Below are positions 8,324 to 15,890 of a stretch of 37,627 nt of DNA, piece by piece. The notes below the pieces were generated by a model that did not search any database, was not told where the DNA came from, and saw only the letters and a list, made by a program, of their open reading frames with translations. This stretch comes from PALSA-607 sp036510735. Lineage in GTDB: Bacteria > Actinomycetota > Actinomycetes > Acidothermales > Acidothermaceae. Location of the stretch: positions 1 to 37,627 of the forward strand of contig DATCDK010000191.1 of assembly GCA_036510735.1 (NCBI GenBank), in the 5' to 3' direction. The position numbers and the translations under genes were made by a program. The number at the start of each line of letters is the position of its first letter. Positions within the stretch are counted from its first letter, which is position 1.

Positions 8324-8770
8324 CTACGACGCCTGCTGCCACAGGCTCACGAAGAGCGGCTGAGCGCGCCACGAGAGCTGGACTTCGCGCACCATCCGGG
8401 TGCCAGGGACGGACAGCTGACCTTGCACCACCGACGGCAGCGACAGGGTCGAGGGCCCGGGCAGCATGCTCTTGACGTTGCCACCGACCATGTTCGCGAT
8501 TTCGCCGAGCGCGTCGACGACCTCGGTCTGCGTCACGGAAGCCGGCGCCATGGAGTACAAAGCTGCCGCGGCATCGCGCGCGGCCGGCGGTGAGCACTGC
8601 AGCATGATCGAGCCCGTGTAGGCACCGGAGAGGTAGACGCATCCGGTGATCTTGTCCGCAGGCATGTCGCCGCTCTCGGCGATCAGACCTGACGGGTCAC
8701 CGTCAAGGAACGACGTCCAGACCTCACGCGTGATGACCTCGAGGTCATCCGCACTGGGAATGTAGGTCAC
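8324..8770 (-). CDS. cheX: CheX-like CheY-P phosphatase
   Basis: A 148-residue CheC/CheX/FliY-family protein. The diagnostic ExxN motif is E90-I-A-N93 in DALGEIANMVGGNVKS; in this family the Glu and Asn reach into the CheY active site and speed dephosphorylation. Only one such motif is present, as in CheX rather than the two of CheC. The start is GTG 8770, with AGAGAGG five bases upstream; a longer in-frame version would run through the tandem repeats at 8784-8851 and is unlikely. Its place between two cheY genes fits a role in ending their signal, and no cheC, cheD or cheZ is present in the window. Confidence 0.85.
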   Translation of the reverse strand: MTYIPSADDLEVITREVWTSFLDGDPSGLIAESGDMPADKITGCVYLSGAYTGSIMLQCSPPAARDAAAALYSMAPASVTQTEVVDALGEIANMVGGNVKSMLPGPSTLSLPSVVQGQLSVPGTRMVREVQLSWRAQPLFVSLWQQAS

Positions 8771-8783
8771 GACTACCTCTCTG

Positions 8784-8851
8784 CACATTTGTAGGCCGGG
8801 CACATTCGTAGGCCGGGCACATTCGTAGGCCGGGCGCGTTAGTAGGCGAGG
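8784..8851 (-). repeat. 17-base tandem repeat between cheY and cheX, derived from the cheY 3' end
   Basis: Three 17-base units lie head to tail at 8784-8800, 8801-8817 and 8818-8834 (plus-strand unit CACATTCGTAGGCCGGG; the first differs at one base). A fourth, diverged unit at 8835-8851 matches 12 of 17 bases and contains the stop codon and last codons of the upstream cheY. The array fills the short gap between that stop and the cheX ribosome-binding site. Confidence 0.85.
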
Positions 8852-9210
8852 ACACCGAGAAGCGCAAGCTTGTCGGCGATCGCATCAGGAGTGAACGGTT
8901 TGATGACGTATTCGTGCGCGCCTGCGGCGAGCGCGCGCACGATCTGCGACTGCTCGCTTTCCGTTGTCACCATCATGAGCGTGATCTGACGCCACTTCTC
9001 TTCGCGACGGACGGCGTTCACGAACGCGAGGCCGTCCATGACCGGCATGTTCCAGTCGACGAGAGCGATGTCCGGTAAGACGCCGCTCTGCAAACGAGCG
9101 ATGGCTTCGGCACCGTTGGGAGCGTCGACAACGTCAAACCCGAGCGACCGCATGATCCGGCCAAGGATCAACCGCATCGCGCTCGAGTCGTCGATCACCA
9201 TGGCCAACAT
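8839..9210 (-). CDS. cheY: CheY-like single-domain response regulator (proximal copy)
   Basis: A 123-residue receiver domain with D7-D8 (VIDDSSAMR), phospho-acceptor D52 (VDWNMPVMDG) and K104 (VIKPFTPD), all the residues needed for phosphorylation by CheA. No output domain is attached. The start chosen is ATG 9210, with GGAAGG ten bases upstream; in-frame starts a few codons earlier (up to 9234) would put that site inside the gene. A FliA-like promoter motif lies 132 bases upstream, overlapping the end of cheR, so cheY-cheX-cheY can form its own transcript. Its last codons are the apparent source of the 17-base tandem repeats that follow. Confidence 0.92.
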   Translation of the reverse strand: MLAMVIDDSSAMRLILGRIMRSLGFDVVDAPNGAEAIARLQSGVLPDIALVDWNMPVMDGLAFVNAVRREEKWRQITLMMVTTESEQSQIVRALAAGAHEYVIKPFTPDAIADKLALLGVLAY

Positions 9211-9233
9211 CGGGCGTGCACCTTCCATCGTCA

Positions 9234-9296
9234 AATCGGTCGATCCGGACCTTCGTGGGGCGGTCTTCGTCTTGCTGAGCTTCTAATCGGTCGATC
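9234..9296. repeat. 12-base direct repeat upstream of the proximal cheY
   Basis: AATCGGTCGATC occurs at 9234-9245 and 9285-9296, 51 bases apart, both within the leader between cheR and cheY. It could be a regulator-binding site or chance; no partner element is seen. Confidence 0.4.
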
Positions 9297-9341
9297 TCGG
9301 CGGTTGCTGTTGCGGCATTCGCCTCGCAAGTACTCGCCTTT

Positions 9342-10346
9342 TCATCGGCCTGTGGGCCAATTAATTGAGCGGTTGGCGGACTGCGGTGGGGCCGGCGGTG
9401 GGGCCGGCGGCGGCGCCAGCTGCCACGCCCCTGCAACAGGACGAGGCCGGACGCCGACCGGGACCGTCCCTGACAAGCCGACACCAGCGACCGCGGGGGC
9501 AAGGCGACGCGGGAGGTCGAGCGGTCCGGCGCCCTTCGGGCGGTACGCGATCGTCGAACCAACCGCGACGCGCTCGAACCCGTCGTCGAGGCCGAGGGTC
9601 GTCTCGGCGCCACCGAGGAAGAGGAAGCCGTCTGGCCGCAGAATCGCTCTGATCCGGCGTAAGACCTCGACCTTGGTAGCTGGATCGAAGTAGATGAGGA
9701 CGTTGCGGAGGAACACGACGTCCATCTGATGGACCTCGAAAGGCTCCGCCAGATTGACCGATGAGAACCGGACCATCTTCCGAACTGCCGCGACGACCCG
9801 CCAGTCGGTCTCGACGCGCTCAAAGTGGCGGACGAGCAGGGATGCAGGTAGCCCTCGGTTCACCTCGAGCTGCGAATACCTCGCCCGGCGAGCTCGCTCG
9901 AGAACGTCGCCGTTGATGTCGGACGCCAGCACGTCAACTTGCCAGTCGTCGGTGATCAGGGGGTGGTCCAGCAGCGTCATAGCGATGCTGTACGGCTCCT
10001 GACCGGTCGAACATGCCGCCGACCAGATGGTCAGGCGATGGCTCGCGCGACGCAGCTTGCACAGTTCGGGCACGATCACCTGCGAGAGCGCATTGAATGG
10101 GTCTCGGTCGCGGAAGAACGATGTCTCGTTGGTCGTCATCGCCTCGACGATCTGCCGACGCAATACGTCGTCGTGACTGCCTTGCAGCCGAGCGATCAAT
10201 GCACCGACATCGTCAAGGCCGGCACCGCGAGCAAGCGGAAGCAGCCGACTCTCGACGAGGTACTCCTTGCCAGGGCCAATGACGATCGCGGCCTGTCGCT
10301 TGACGAGTTCACTCACGAACGTAAAAGCGCTCGCACTAATGGTCAC
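9342..10346 (-). CDS. cheR: CheR, chemoreceptor glutamate methyltransferase
   Basis: A 334-residue SAM-dependent methyltransferase that methylates glutamates of chemoreceptors for adaptation. An N-terminal helical domain (about 1-85) is followed by the methyltransferase domain with the SAM-binding IWSAACSTGQEPYSIAM, SDINGDVLERAR and the DVVFLRNVLIYFD active-site strand. The last 60 residues are proline/alanine rich (APPPAPPPAPP) and look disordered, with no pentapeptide-binding extension. The start is GTG 10346, which overlaps the cheB stop as GTGA and follows a G-rich stretch; in-frame sequence upstream belongs to cheB in another frame. The overlap implies translational coupling, so methylation and demethylation enzymes are made together. 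Confidence 0.93.
   Translation of the reverse strand: MTISASAFTFVSELVKRQAAIVIGPGKEYLVESRLLPLARGAGLDDVGALIARLQGSHDDVLRRQIVEAMTTNETSFFRDRDPFNALSQVIVPELCKLRRASHRLTIWSAACSTGQEPYSIAMTLLDHPLITDDWQVDVLASDINGDVLERARRARYSQLEVNRGLPASLLVRHFERVETDWRVVAAVRKMVRFSSVNLAEPFEVHQMDVVFLRNVLIYFDPATKVEVLRRIRAILRPDGFLFLGGAETTLGLDDGFERVAVGSTIAYRPKGAGPLDLPRRLAPAVAGVGLSGTVPVGVRPRPVAGAWQLAPPPAPPPAPPQSANRSINWPTGR
9343..9369 (-). promoter_or_regulatory. FliA/WhiG-type promoter motif ahead of cheY-cheX-cheY
   Basis: On the minus strand CTCA (9369-9366), 16 bases, then GCCGATG (9349-9343). It overlaps the last codons and stop of cheR and lies 132 bases before the cheY start. Same elements and spacing as the motifs ahead of cheA and cheB. 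Confidence 0.55.
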
Positions 10347-11470
10347 GGGGCGCCCCCGAAAGCGACGGCTCGGGGCGGTGACGCAGGGAGCACCGGACGT
10401 GCGGCGATCCGCCGGTTGCCGAGCGCGCCTTGCAGCCGGTCGGCGATCTGACGCAATGGGACGACGTCGGTGGCGACGCCTGCCGCCACGACTGCACCGG
10501 GCATGCCCCACACGACAGAACTCGCTTCGTCCTGCACGATGATTCGACCGCCGGCGGCCCGTACCCGCTCAGCCCCCTGCGCGCCGTCCCGCCCCATGCC
10601 GGTGAGCACGCACGCGACGACGCCCGCCCCATACAACGCGGCAGCAGAGCGGAACAGCACGTCGACCGAGGGTCGGCAGTAGTTCTCGGGCGGATCGTTG
10701 GTCAACCGCACTCGAACCTCGGTGCCCTGCCGCCGAACTGTCAGGTGCTGGTCGCCGGGCGCAACGATGATGTGGCCGGGCTCAACCAGTTGACCGTCGA
10801 CGGCTTCAACCACGTGCAAGGCGGAGCTGCGGTCGAGCCGCGCCGCGAACAGGCGGGTGAACAGCGGTGGCATGTGCTGAACCACAAGAATCGGGACGCT
10901 GAGGTCGCTTCGCAACCCGGCCACGATCGAGCTCAGCGCGTCAGGACCTCCAGTCGACGCACCGATCACGATGACGTCGACGCGACTCTGCCGAACCACC
11001 GAGACCGCCTGGGTCGGCGCTTTCGGCATCGGGCGTTTGGCAAAGGCCGCGCGGGTGCGTGCCGCCCCGACCAGACCCTTGATCTTCGGGATCAGCTCGG
11101 CTCGTACGCGATCGACTGATGCGGTCGCGCTGGTGGCGTGCGTCGGCTTCGTCACGTAGTCGGTGGCACCGGCAGCGAGAGCATCAAGGGTGGCCATCGC
11201 GCCGCGCTCGGTGACCGTGCTGAACATCACCACAGGCAGCGTGGGGTATGTGCGGCGCAGTTCGCGCAACGTCGCCAAGCCGTCCATGACCGGCATCTCG
11301 ACGTCGAGAATCACGATGTCAGGACGCAGCGCGTCGAGCTTGTCGAGGGCGATCCGGCCGTTCGCGGCGGTGCCGACCACGGTGATGTCGGGGTCGTCGT
11401 CCAGCACGCTGGAGACGATGCGGCGAATGACCACGGAGTCATCGACGACGAGCACGCCGATGCCGGCCAC
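10343..11470 (-). CDS. cheB: CheB, receptor methylesterase/deamidase with receiver domain
   Basis: A 375-residue CheB with a receiver domain (1-120; D10-D11, phospho-acceptor D56, K108) and a C-terminal methylesterase domain (about 164-350). The catalytic triad is visible: S172 in IGASTGGPD, H199 in VQHMPP and D295 in TGMGRDGAQG. It removes methyl groups from receptors after phosphorylation by CheA. The start is GTG 11470: GGGAGG lies five bases upstream, which excludes the in-frame ATG 16 codons or fewer before it. A FliA-like promoter motif sits 53 bases upstream (11524-11550), so cheB-cheR can be transcribed apart from cheA-cheW. Confidence 0.95.
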   Translation of the reverse strand: MAGIGVLVVDDSVVIRRIVSSVLDDDPDITVVGTAANGRIALDKLDALRPDIVILDVEMPVMDGLATLRELRRTYPTLPVVMFSTVTERGAMATLDALAAGATDYVTKPTHATSATASVDRVRAELIPKIKGLVGAARTRAAFAKRPMPKAPTQAVSVVRQSRVDVIVIGASTGGPDALSSIVAGLRSDLSVPILVVQHMPPLFTRLFAARLDRSSALHVVEAVDGQLVEPGHIIVAPGDQHLTVRRQGTEVRVRLTNDPPENYCRPSVDVLFRSAAALYGAGVVACVLTGMGRDGAQGAERVRAAGGRIIVQDEASSVVWGMPGAVVAAGVATDVVPLRQIADRLQGALGNRRIAARPVLPASPPRAVAFGGAP

Positions 11471-11523
11471 CGCAACCTCCCGACCCATGGGGCGCCGGTC
11501 GCTGTTACGACCCGGCACTAACC

Positions 11524-11550
11524 CATCGGCACAAGCGGGTCCGGACTGAG
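11524..11550 (-). promoter_or_regulatory. FliA/WhiG-type promoter motif ahead of cheB-cheR
   Basis: On the minus strand CTCAGT (11550-11545), then 14 bases, then GCCGATG (11530-11524); counted as CTCA-N16-GCCGATG. The arrangement is identical, base for base in both boxes and in spacing, to the one ahead of cheA. Confidence 0.65.
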
Positions 11551-11595
11551 GTTGGCGGGCGACACGTCAGCTCTATTTCTGGGGCTTCGCTTCGC

Positions 11596-12486
11596 TCAGC
11601 CGAGAATCCCCACCGCCGTTTCCCACGGCGCCACCAACACGCCGTACGTCACCTCGTCGAGCAGGTCGTGGACGCCGACCGCCTGCAAGCAGCCGCTGAC
11701 GGAGTTCCACACGCCGCGCGCCGCAGTGGCCGCATCGACTCCGGCGATCCGCAGCGCGCGGACCGCCTGGAACTGCGCGGCAGCGGCCGGGCGCAATCTC
11801 CCGGCCAGGTAGCTGGCCCAGGTGGCAGCGTGCATGCGGCTGCTCCACTGCGCCTCGACCGAACCGGTCGCCTCGACGAGCACGTCTACCTCGTCCTTGG
11901 ACAGTGTCGCCACGCGAGCCAAAATCGTGTGCAGATCGGCGCCAAACGGTCCGAGATCGGCCGGGATCGGCGGCAGCCGGCGAGCAGCTGCGATCCACGG
12001 TGTCCTGAGCAAGCGCCGCACGTCCTCGGCCAGCCGCGATCCGCCATAAGCGGCCGCCAGAGCGTCGCTGCCCAGTGCCACGACGTGCGTCGGACTCTCG
12101 TCGAGGATGTCCTGGCGCAGCATCCGCAAGAGGTCGTCGAGGCTGCCGAACGATGCCGTCGTCAGGTCGCGGAGAACCGGCTCAAGTTCGCGGGTGGACG
12201 ACTCGCTGCCGTCCATCGCGTTCGCTGCCTCATCGAGAAGTTGCCCAACAGCCGACAAAGCGTCGTCCAGGCGTCTCGGAGGGGTCAACGCCGAGACCTC
12301 CAGCCACGCCGAGGCGCGCTGCGGATCGGTGACCTGCAAAGCATCGAAGCCGGACAAATCGAGCGCAGATTCGCCGACGGTGCCCTGAAGCGCGAGGGCC
12401 TCGAGCAGGACAGTCGCCACTGCCGCGCCAGTCGGCAGGCGTGCCAGATCGAAGCCGACTGTGGGCGCGTTGACGAGCGAGTACAC
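11596..12486 (-). CDS. unrecognised protein within the chemotaxis cluster
   Basis: A 296-residue protein that I cannot assign to a family. It looks soluble and mostly helical, Ala/Leu-rich, with no signal peptide, membrane segment, Cys pair, nucleotide-binding loop or receiver motif. Possible landmarks are SGFDALQVTDPQRASAWLEV near residue 50, a charged helix ELEPVLRDLTTASFGSLDD near 100-120, PPIPADLGPFGADLHTILAR near 175-190 and a C-terminal helical part ending DEVTYGVLVAPWETAVGIL. The GTG start at 12486 is well supported by GGAGGGG five bases upstream. It lies 132 bases after cheW and 125 bases before cheB, same strand, so it probably belongs to the cheA-cheW transcript. A scaffold, receptor-coupling or phosphatase role would be guesswork. 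Confidence 0.8.
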   Translation of the reverse strand: MYSLVNAPTVGFDLARLPTGAAVATVLLEALALQGTVGESALDLSGFDALQVTDPQRASAWLEVSALTPPRRLDDALSAVGQLLDEAANAMDGSESSTRELEPVLRDLTTASFGSLDDLLRMLRQDILDESPTHVVALGSDALAAAYGGSRLAEDVRRLLRTPWIAAARRLPPIPADLGPFGADLHTILARVATLSKDEVDVLVEATGSVEAQWSSRMHAATWASYLAGRLRPAAAAQFQAVRALRIAGVDAATAARGVWNSVSGCLQAVGVHDLLDEVTYGVLVAPWETAVGILG

Positions 12487-12618
12487 CAAAGCCCCTCCGA
12501 ACCATCGAACTCAGCAGGCCAGAGGTAGCGGTCGTGGTGACCTGCCCCCGCAGCTCAGGTAACGATGGTGCCACTGACTGGGGTTTGCGCGAGACGGCCG
12601 ACCGGGCGAACCCTGATG

Positions 12619-13053
12619 TCAGACGGCGAGGCCGATATCGGCCGCCCGAGCCACGTCGAGCACCAGGAGCAGCGTGCCCTCGAGCTTGTAGGCGCCCGTG
12701 ACCAACGTCGCGCCCGGGCCTGTCATCGTCTCGGGTGGCTCCTCGAACTGTTCCGACGACACGTGGGCGACATCGCCGATCGCGTCGACGAGCAAGCTCA
12801 CTGGCTCGTCATCGACCCGCACCACGACGTTCATAGGCAGGACGCCGGCGGCGCGCGGCGGTAAGCCCAGCCGCGTGCGTAAGTCGACTGCGGTCACGAC
12901 TTCACCCCGCAGATTGATCAGGCCTGCGGCGCCGTGCCCGGCTAGCGGAACGGCGGTCATTTCCTGGTAACGGATGACTTCTTGCACCTTGTGGACCTCT
13001 ACCCCGAAAAGCAATGCATCGATGGTGAAGGTGGCGAACTGCCGCATCTCCAT
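12619..13053 (-). CDS. cheW: CheW, receptor-kinase coupling protein
   Basis: A 144-residue single CheW domain, the SH3-like double barrel that links CheA to chemoreceptors. Typical segments are FTIDALLFGVEVHKVQEVIRY at the start, AAGLINLRGEVVTAVDLRTRLGL in the middle and VSLLVDAIGDVAHVSSEQFEEPP then the final LLVLDVAR strand. It follows cheA by a single base (TGATATG), so it is translationally coupled. ATG 13053 is preferred; ATG 13047, which follows GGAG directly, would shorten it by two residues. In addition to this free CheW, the neighbouring CheA carries two CheW-like domains of its own. Confidence 0.93.
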   Translation of the reverse strand: MEMRQFATFTIDALLFGVEVHKVQEVIRYQEMTAVPLAGHGAAGLINLRGEVVTAVDLRTRLGLPPRAAGVLPMNVVVRVDDEPVSLLVDAIGDVAHVSSEQFEEPPETMTGPGATLVTGAYKLEGTLLLVLDVARAADIGLAV

Positions 13054-13054
13054 A

Positions 13055-15775
13055 TCAGGACCCCAAGCCAACGTAGGTGTCTTCCGCGTAATCCTCGTAC
13101 GGCGAAACGTCCGCAGCGCCCGCGGCCGCTACCGCGTCGAAGAAGCGCGGGTCGGTCGCCATGATTGCCTGTTCCATATCGAGGAGCTCGGTCACCAAGT
13201 CCTGGACGACGACAACCCCCGACACACCAAACGCCTCAACATCTGCGCGAGACGCCGGAGCCTCGGTCGCGATGTCGACAACCGCGTCGACAACCAGACC
13301 CACGCTGCGCCGACCTTGGGTGTAGACGATCACCTTCAGCTGCGAGCCCGTATCGGCGACCGCCTGCTCGCCCAGCATCGCGGCGAGGCGCCCGAGCGGC
13401 AGTAACTGGCCGCGGTACTGCACGACCTCGCGCTGACCGACGTGCTCGACGCGGTCCAGCGAAATCTCTTCCAACCGGGTCACCATCGAGAGCGGGACGC
13501 CGAGCCGGCGATCGCCGACCGCGACGACGAGCAATGGTTCGGGACCCTCGATGACAGGTGCGTCCACCAGCTGCCGCTCATGTTCCATGGCCGAGTCGCT
13601 CTCGCGCACCACGTGCGCACGACGGGCCAATGCGCGGACGTCGAGGATGAGCGCTACGCGTCCGTCGCCAAGAATCGTTGCGCCTGCGTATGTACCGATG
13701 CCTTTGAGCTGACGTGACAACGGCTTGACGACGATTTCCTCGGTGTTCAGGACGCGGTCGACAACAAGACCGAATCGACGCCCGTCGGCCTGCAGAACGA
13801 GGATGTAGACGGACTCATCGACGTGCGGCGCGTCCGTCAGGTCGAGAACGTGATCGAGCCACACGAGAGGGATCAGGGTGCCGCGCAAACGGAAGACCGG
13901 TGCGCCCGACAAGTACTCGACGCCAGCTCTGGCAAGCTCTCCTTCGAGACACAACAACTCATCAAGGCTGACCTGCGGAACCGCGTAGCGCTCACCGGCA
14001 CACTCGACGGTCAGCGCCGGAATGATCGCCAGCGTCAACGGAATCTTGATCTTCAACGTGGTGCCGAGACCTGGCTCACTCGAGACGTCTACGGTGCCGC
14101 CGATCTTCTCGACGTTGGTCCGGACGACGTCCATCCCGACACCGCGACCAGACACGTTGGTGACCTTGGTCGCCGTGGAGAAACCTGGTACGAAGATGAG
14201 ATTGACGATCTCGCGCGGCGGCATTGCGCGCAGCTGCTCAACTGTCGCAAGCCCGCGCTCGATCGCCTTGGTCGCGATCCGCGCCGGATCGATACCCGCG
14301 CCGTCGTCGCTGATTTCGATATTGACCTGGCCGCCCTCATGGAACGCGCGCATCGTCAACGTGCCCTCGGCCGGCTTGCCTGCGGCGACTCTGACCTCGG
14401 GAGATTCGATCCCGTGGTCGATCGCATTGCGGACGACGTGAGTCAGCGGATCCTTGATGGCCTCGAGGATCGTCTTGTCGAGCTCGGTGTCGCGGCCCTC
14501 GAGAACGAGCCGGACCTCGCGGCCGCATGCGACTGACACATCGCGCACGAGACGCGGAAGCTTGTTCCAGACAGTGTCGATCGGCTGCATCCGGGTCTTC
14601 ATGACCCCGGCCTGGAGCTCGCTGACCAACAGGTTCAATCGCTGTGACGATCGCTGCATGCCGGTGTCCGCACGGGCAGCAGCGGTCGCGACGATCTGAT
14701 TGCGCGTCAGCACCAGTTCGCCGACAAGGCGCATGAGGGTGTCGAGCAAGTTCACGTCGACGCGCAGCGTCGAGTCGCTGACCGACCCGCCAATGCGTGC
14801 ATCCGCCTGCGCGGCAGCCTGAAGTGCGAGAGCTTCGCGCACCTGGTCGGGCGTGGCCTGTCCGTGGTCTACCAGGATCTCGCCGAGCGGGCGCTCGTCG
14901 CCAAGCTGCTGCTCGAGCATCGCGACCGCAACGTCTTCGGGGTTGATATCGGCCTGTTGCTGGAGCAGTTCACCAAGGAGCGGGACGTTGGCCGGTGGGC
15001 TCGCGGGCGCAGCCGGCGCACTCGCGCTCGCCTTGCGCGCAGCCCGCGCCGCTTTGATGTCGTGCTTGGCAACCTGTCCGGTCGCCTCTTCGGTCGCCTC
15101 GTTTGTTAGCGGAGCCGCGGGCTGGGCAGGCTGGGGATCAGTCGCGCGGCGCCGCGGACGGGTGGGCGATTTCGCGGGACTCGCTGCGGCGCCGGCTGCT
15201 TCGGGACTCGATGTCGGTGTGCCCGATGCCGGTGTGCCCGATGCCGGTGTGCTCGATGCCGGTGTGCTCGATGCCGTCCCTTCGGACCGCGCCTTGGTCG
15301 ATCTGCTGCGCGTCGCTGCGCTTGCGCCGTTCGCGGTGGCCACGGTGGCCACGGTGGCCGCGGTGACGCTGGCCAACTCCGTCTCCGGCGCCGGGTTCTG
15401 CAGGGCGGTGAGCCGCGCGACCAAGCTGGTGTAGTCGCGGTCGTTTTCGACGCCGGTCGCCTCGATCGAGGCCAGGATGCTGCGGACCGCGTCAACGAGT
15501 TCCAGCAGGCCGGTCGTGCGGTCCCGGGTCAGTCGCAAGCCGCCGTCGCGCAGGCGCGCGAGCAGCCCCTCGCCCGCGTGCGTCAAGACCTCGAGCTTGC
15601 CGAACGCCAGGAAGCCGCTGGTGCCTTTGATCGTGTGAATCGTGCGGAAGATGCTCTGGAGCAGCGGGTGGGCATCGGGTTCCTGCTCGAGCGCAACAAG
15701 GTCACGGTCGAGCTGGTCGAGGTTCTCGTAGCTCTCCACGAGGAACTCGCGCACGATCTCGTCGAACTCGTCCAT
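13055..15775 (-). CDS. cheA: CheA, chemotaxis histidine kinase with unusual linker and two CheW-like domains
   Basis: A 906-residue kinase. Order: Hpt/P1 domain (1-120) with phospho-acceptor H47 in IHTIKGTSGF; a low-complexity Ala/Pro/Ser/Thr linker (about 130-262) with a TPASS/TPASG repeat; a two-repeat segment (264-320) with LGELL and LGEILVDHGQATPDQ that resembles MshEN motifs and stands where P2 is expected; P3 dimerisation helices (335-395); the ATPase domain with N box HVVRNAIDHG (446-455), SDDGAGID, FVPGFST and GRGVGMDV; a first CheW-like P5 (585-720) and a second CheW-like domain (745-870); then an acidic tail. No canonical P2 CheY/CheB-docking domain is visible. ATG 15775 is supported by GGAGGAG five bases upstream, and a FliA-like promoter motif lies 64 bases before it. 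First gene of the chemotaxis cluster. Confidence 0.96.
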   Translation of the reverse strand: MDEFDEIVREFLVESYENLDQLDRDLVALEQEPDAHPLLQSIFRTIHTIKGTSGFLAFGKLEVLTHAGEGLLARLRDGGLRLTRDRTTGLLELVDAVRSILASIEATGVENDRDYTSLVARLTALQNPAPETELASVTAATVATVATANGASAATRSRSTKARSEGTASSTPASSTPASGTPASGTPTSSPEAAGAAASPAKSPTRPRRRATDPQPAQPAAPLTNEATEEATGQVAKHDIKAARAARKASASAPAAPASPPANVPLLGELLQQQADINPEDVAVAMLEQQLGDERPLGEILVDHGQATPDQVREALALQAAAQADARIGGSVSDSTLRVDVNLLDTLMRLVGELVLTRNQIVATAAARADTGMQRSSQRLNLLVSELQAGVMKTRMQPIDTVWNKLPRLVRDVSVACGREVRLVLEGRDTELDKTILEAIKDPLTHVVRNAIDHGIESPEVRVAAGKPAEGTLTMRAFHEGGQVNIEISDDGAGIDPARIATKAIERGLATVEQLRAMPPREIVNLIFVPGFSTATKVTNVSGRGVGMDVVRTNVEKIGGTVDVSSEPGLGTTLKIKIPLTLAIIPALTVECAGERYAVPQVSLDELLCLEGELARAGVEYLSGAPVFRLRGTLIPLVWLDHVLDLTDAPHVDESVYILVLQADGRRFGLVVDRVLNTEEIVVKPLSRQLKGIGTYAGATILGDGRVALILDVRALARRAHVVRESDSAMEHERQLVDAPVIEGPEPLLVVAVGDRRLGVPLSMVTRLEEISLDRVEHVGQREVVQYRGQLLPLGRLAAMLGEQAVADTGSQLKVIVYTQGRRSVGLVVDAVVDIATEAPASRADVEAFGVSGVVVVQDLVTELLDMEQAIMATDPRFFDAVAAAGAADVSPYEDYAEDTYVGLGS
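15210..15269 (-). repeat. four 15-base tandem repeats in the CheA linker
   Basis: Units at 15210-15224, 15225-15239, 15240-15254 and 15255-15269 share GATGCCGGTGTGC(C/T)C on the plus strand with one or two changes. They encode the STPAS/GTPAS repeats of the disordered linker. A smaller 9-base repeat (GGCCACGGT type) at about 15340-15361 encodes TVATVATV nearby. Confidence 0.85.
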
Positions 15776-15839
15776 CCACGCTCCTCCGGCTCGCCGAGGT
15801 GTCGCGTCCCGCGACGGCCCACGGGCACGACGATCAGTG

Positions 15840-15866
15840 CATCGGCGCTTCTGCGGAACAACTGAG
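15840..15866 (-). promoter_or_regulatory. FliA/WhiG-type promoter motif ahead of cheA
   Basis: On the minus strand CTCAGT (15866-15861), 14 bases, GCCGATG (15846-15840), 64 bases before the cheA start. The boxes and spacing are identical to those ahead of cheB. The pattern fits flagellar-type sigma promoters (B. subtilis SigD TAAA-N15-GCCGATAT; from memory, CTCA-N15-17-GCCGAA for FliA-family factors of Actinoplanes). Confidence 0.65.
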
Positions 15867-15890
15867 CCTCAAATCACGACTGAGCTCGGG

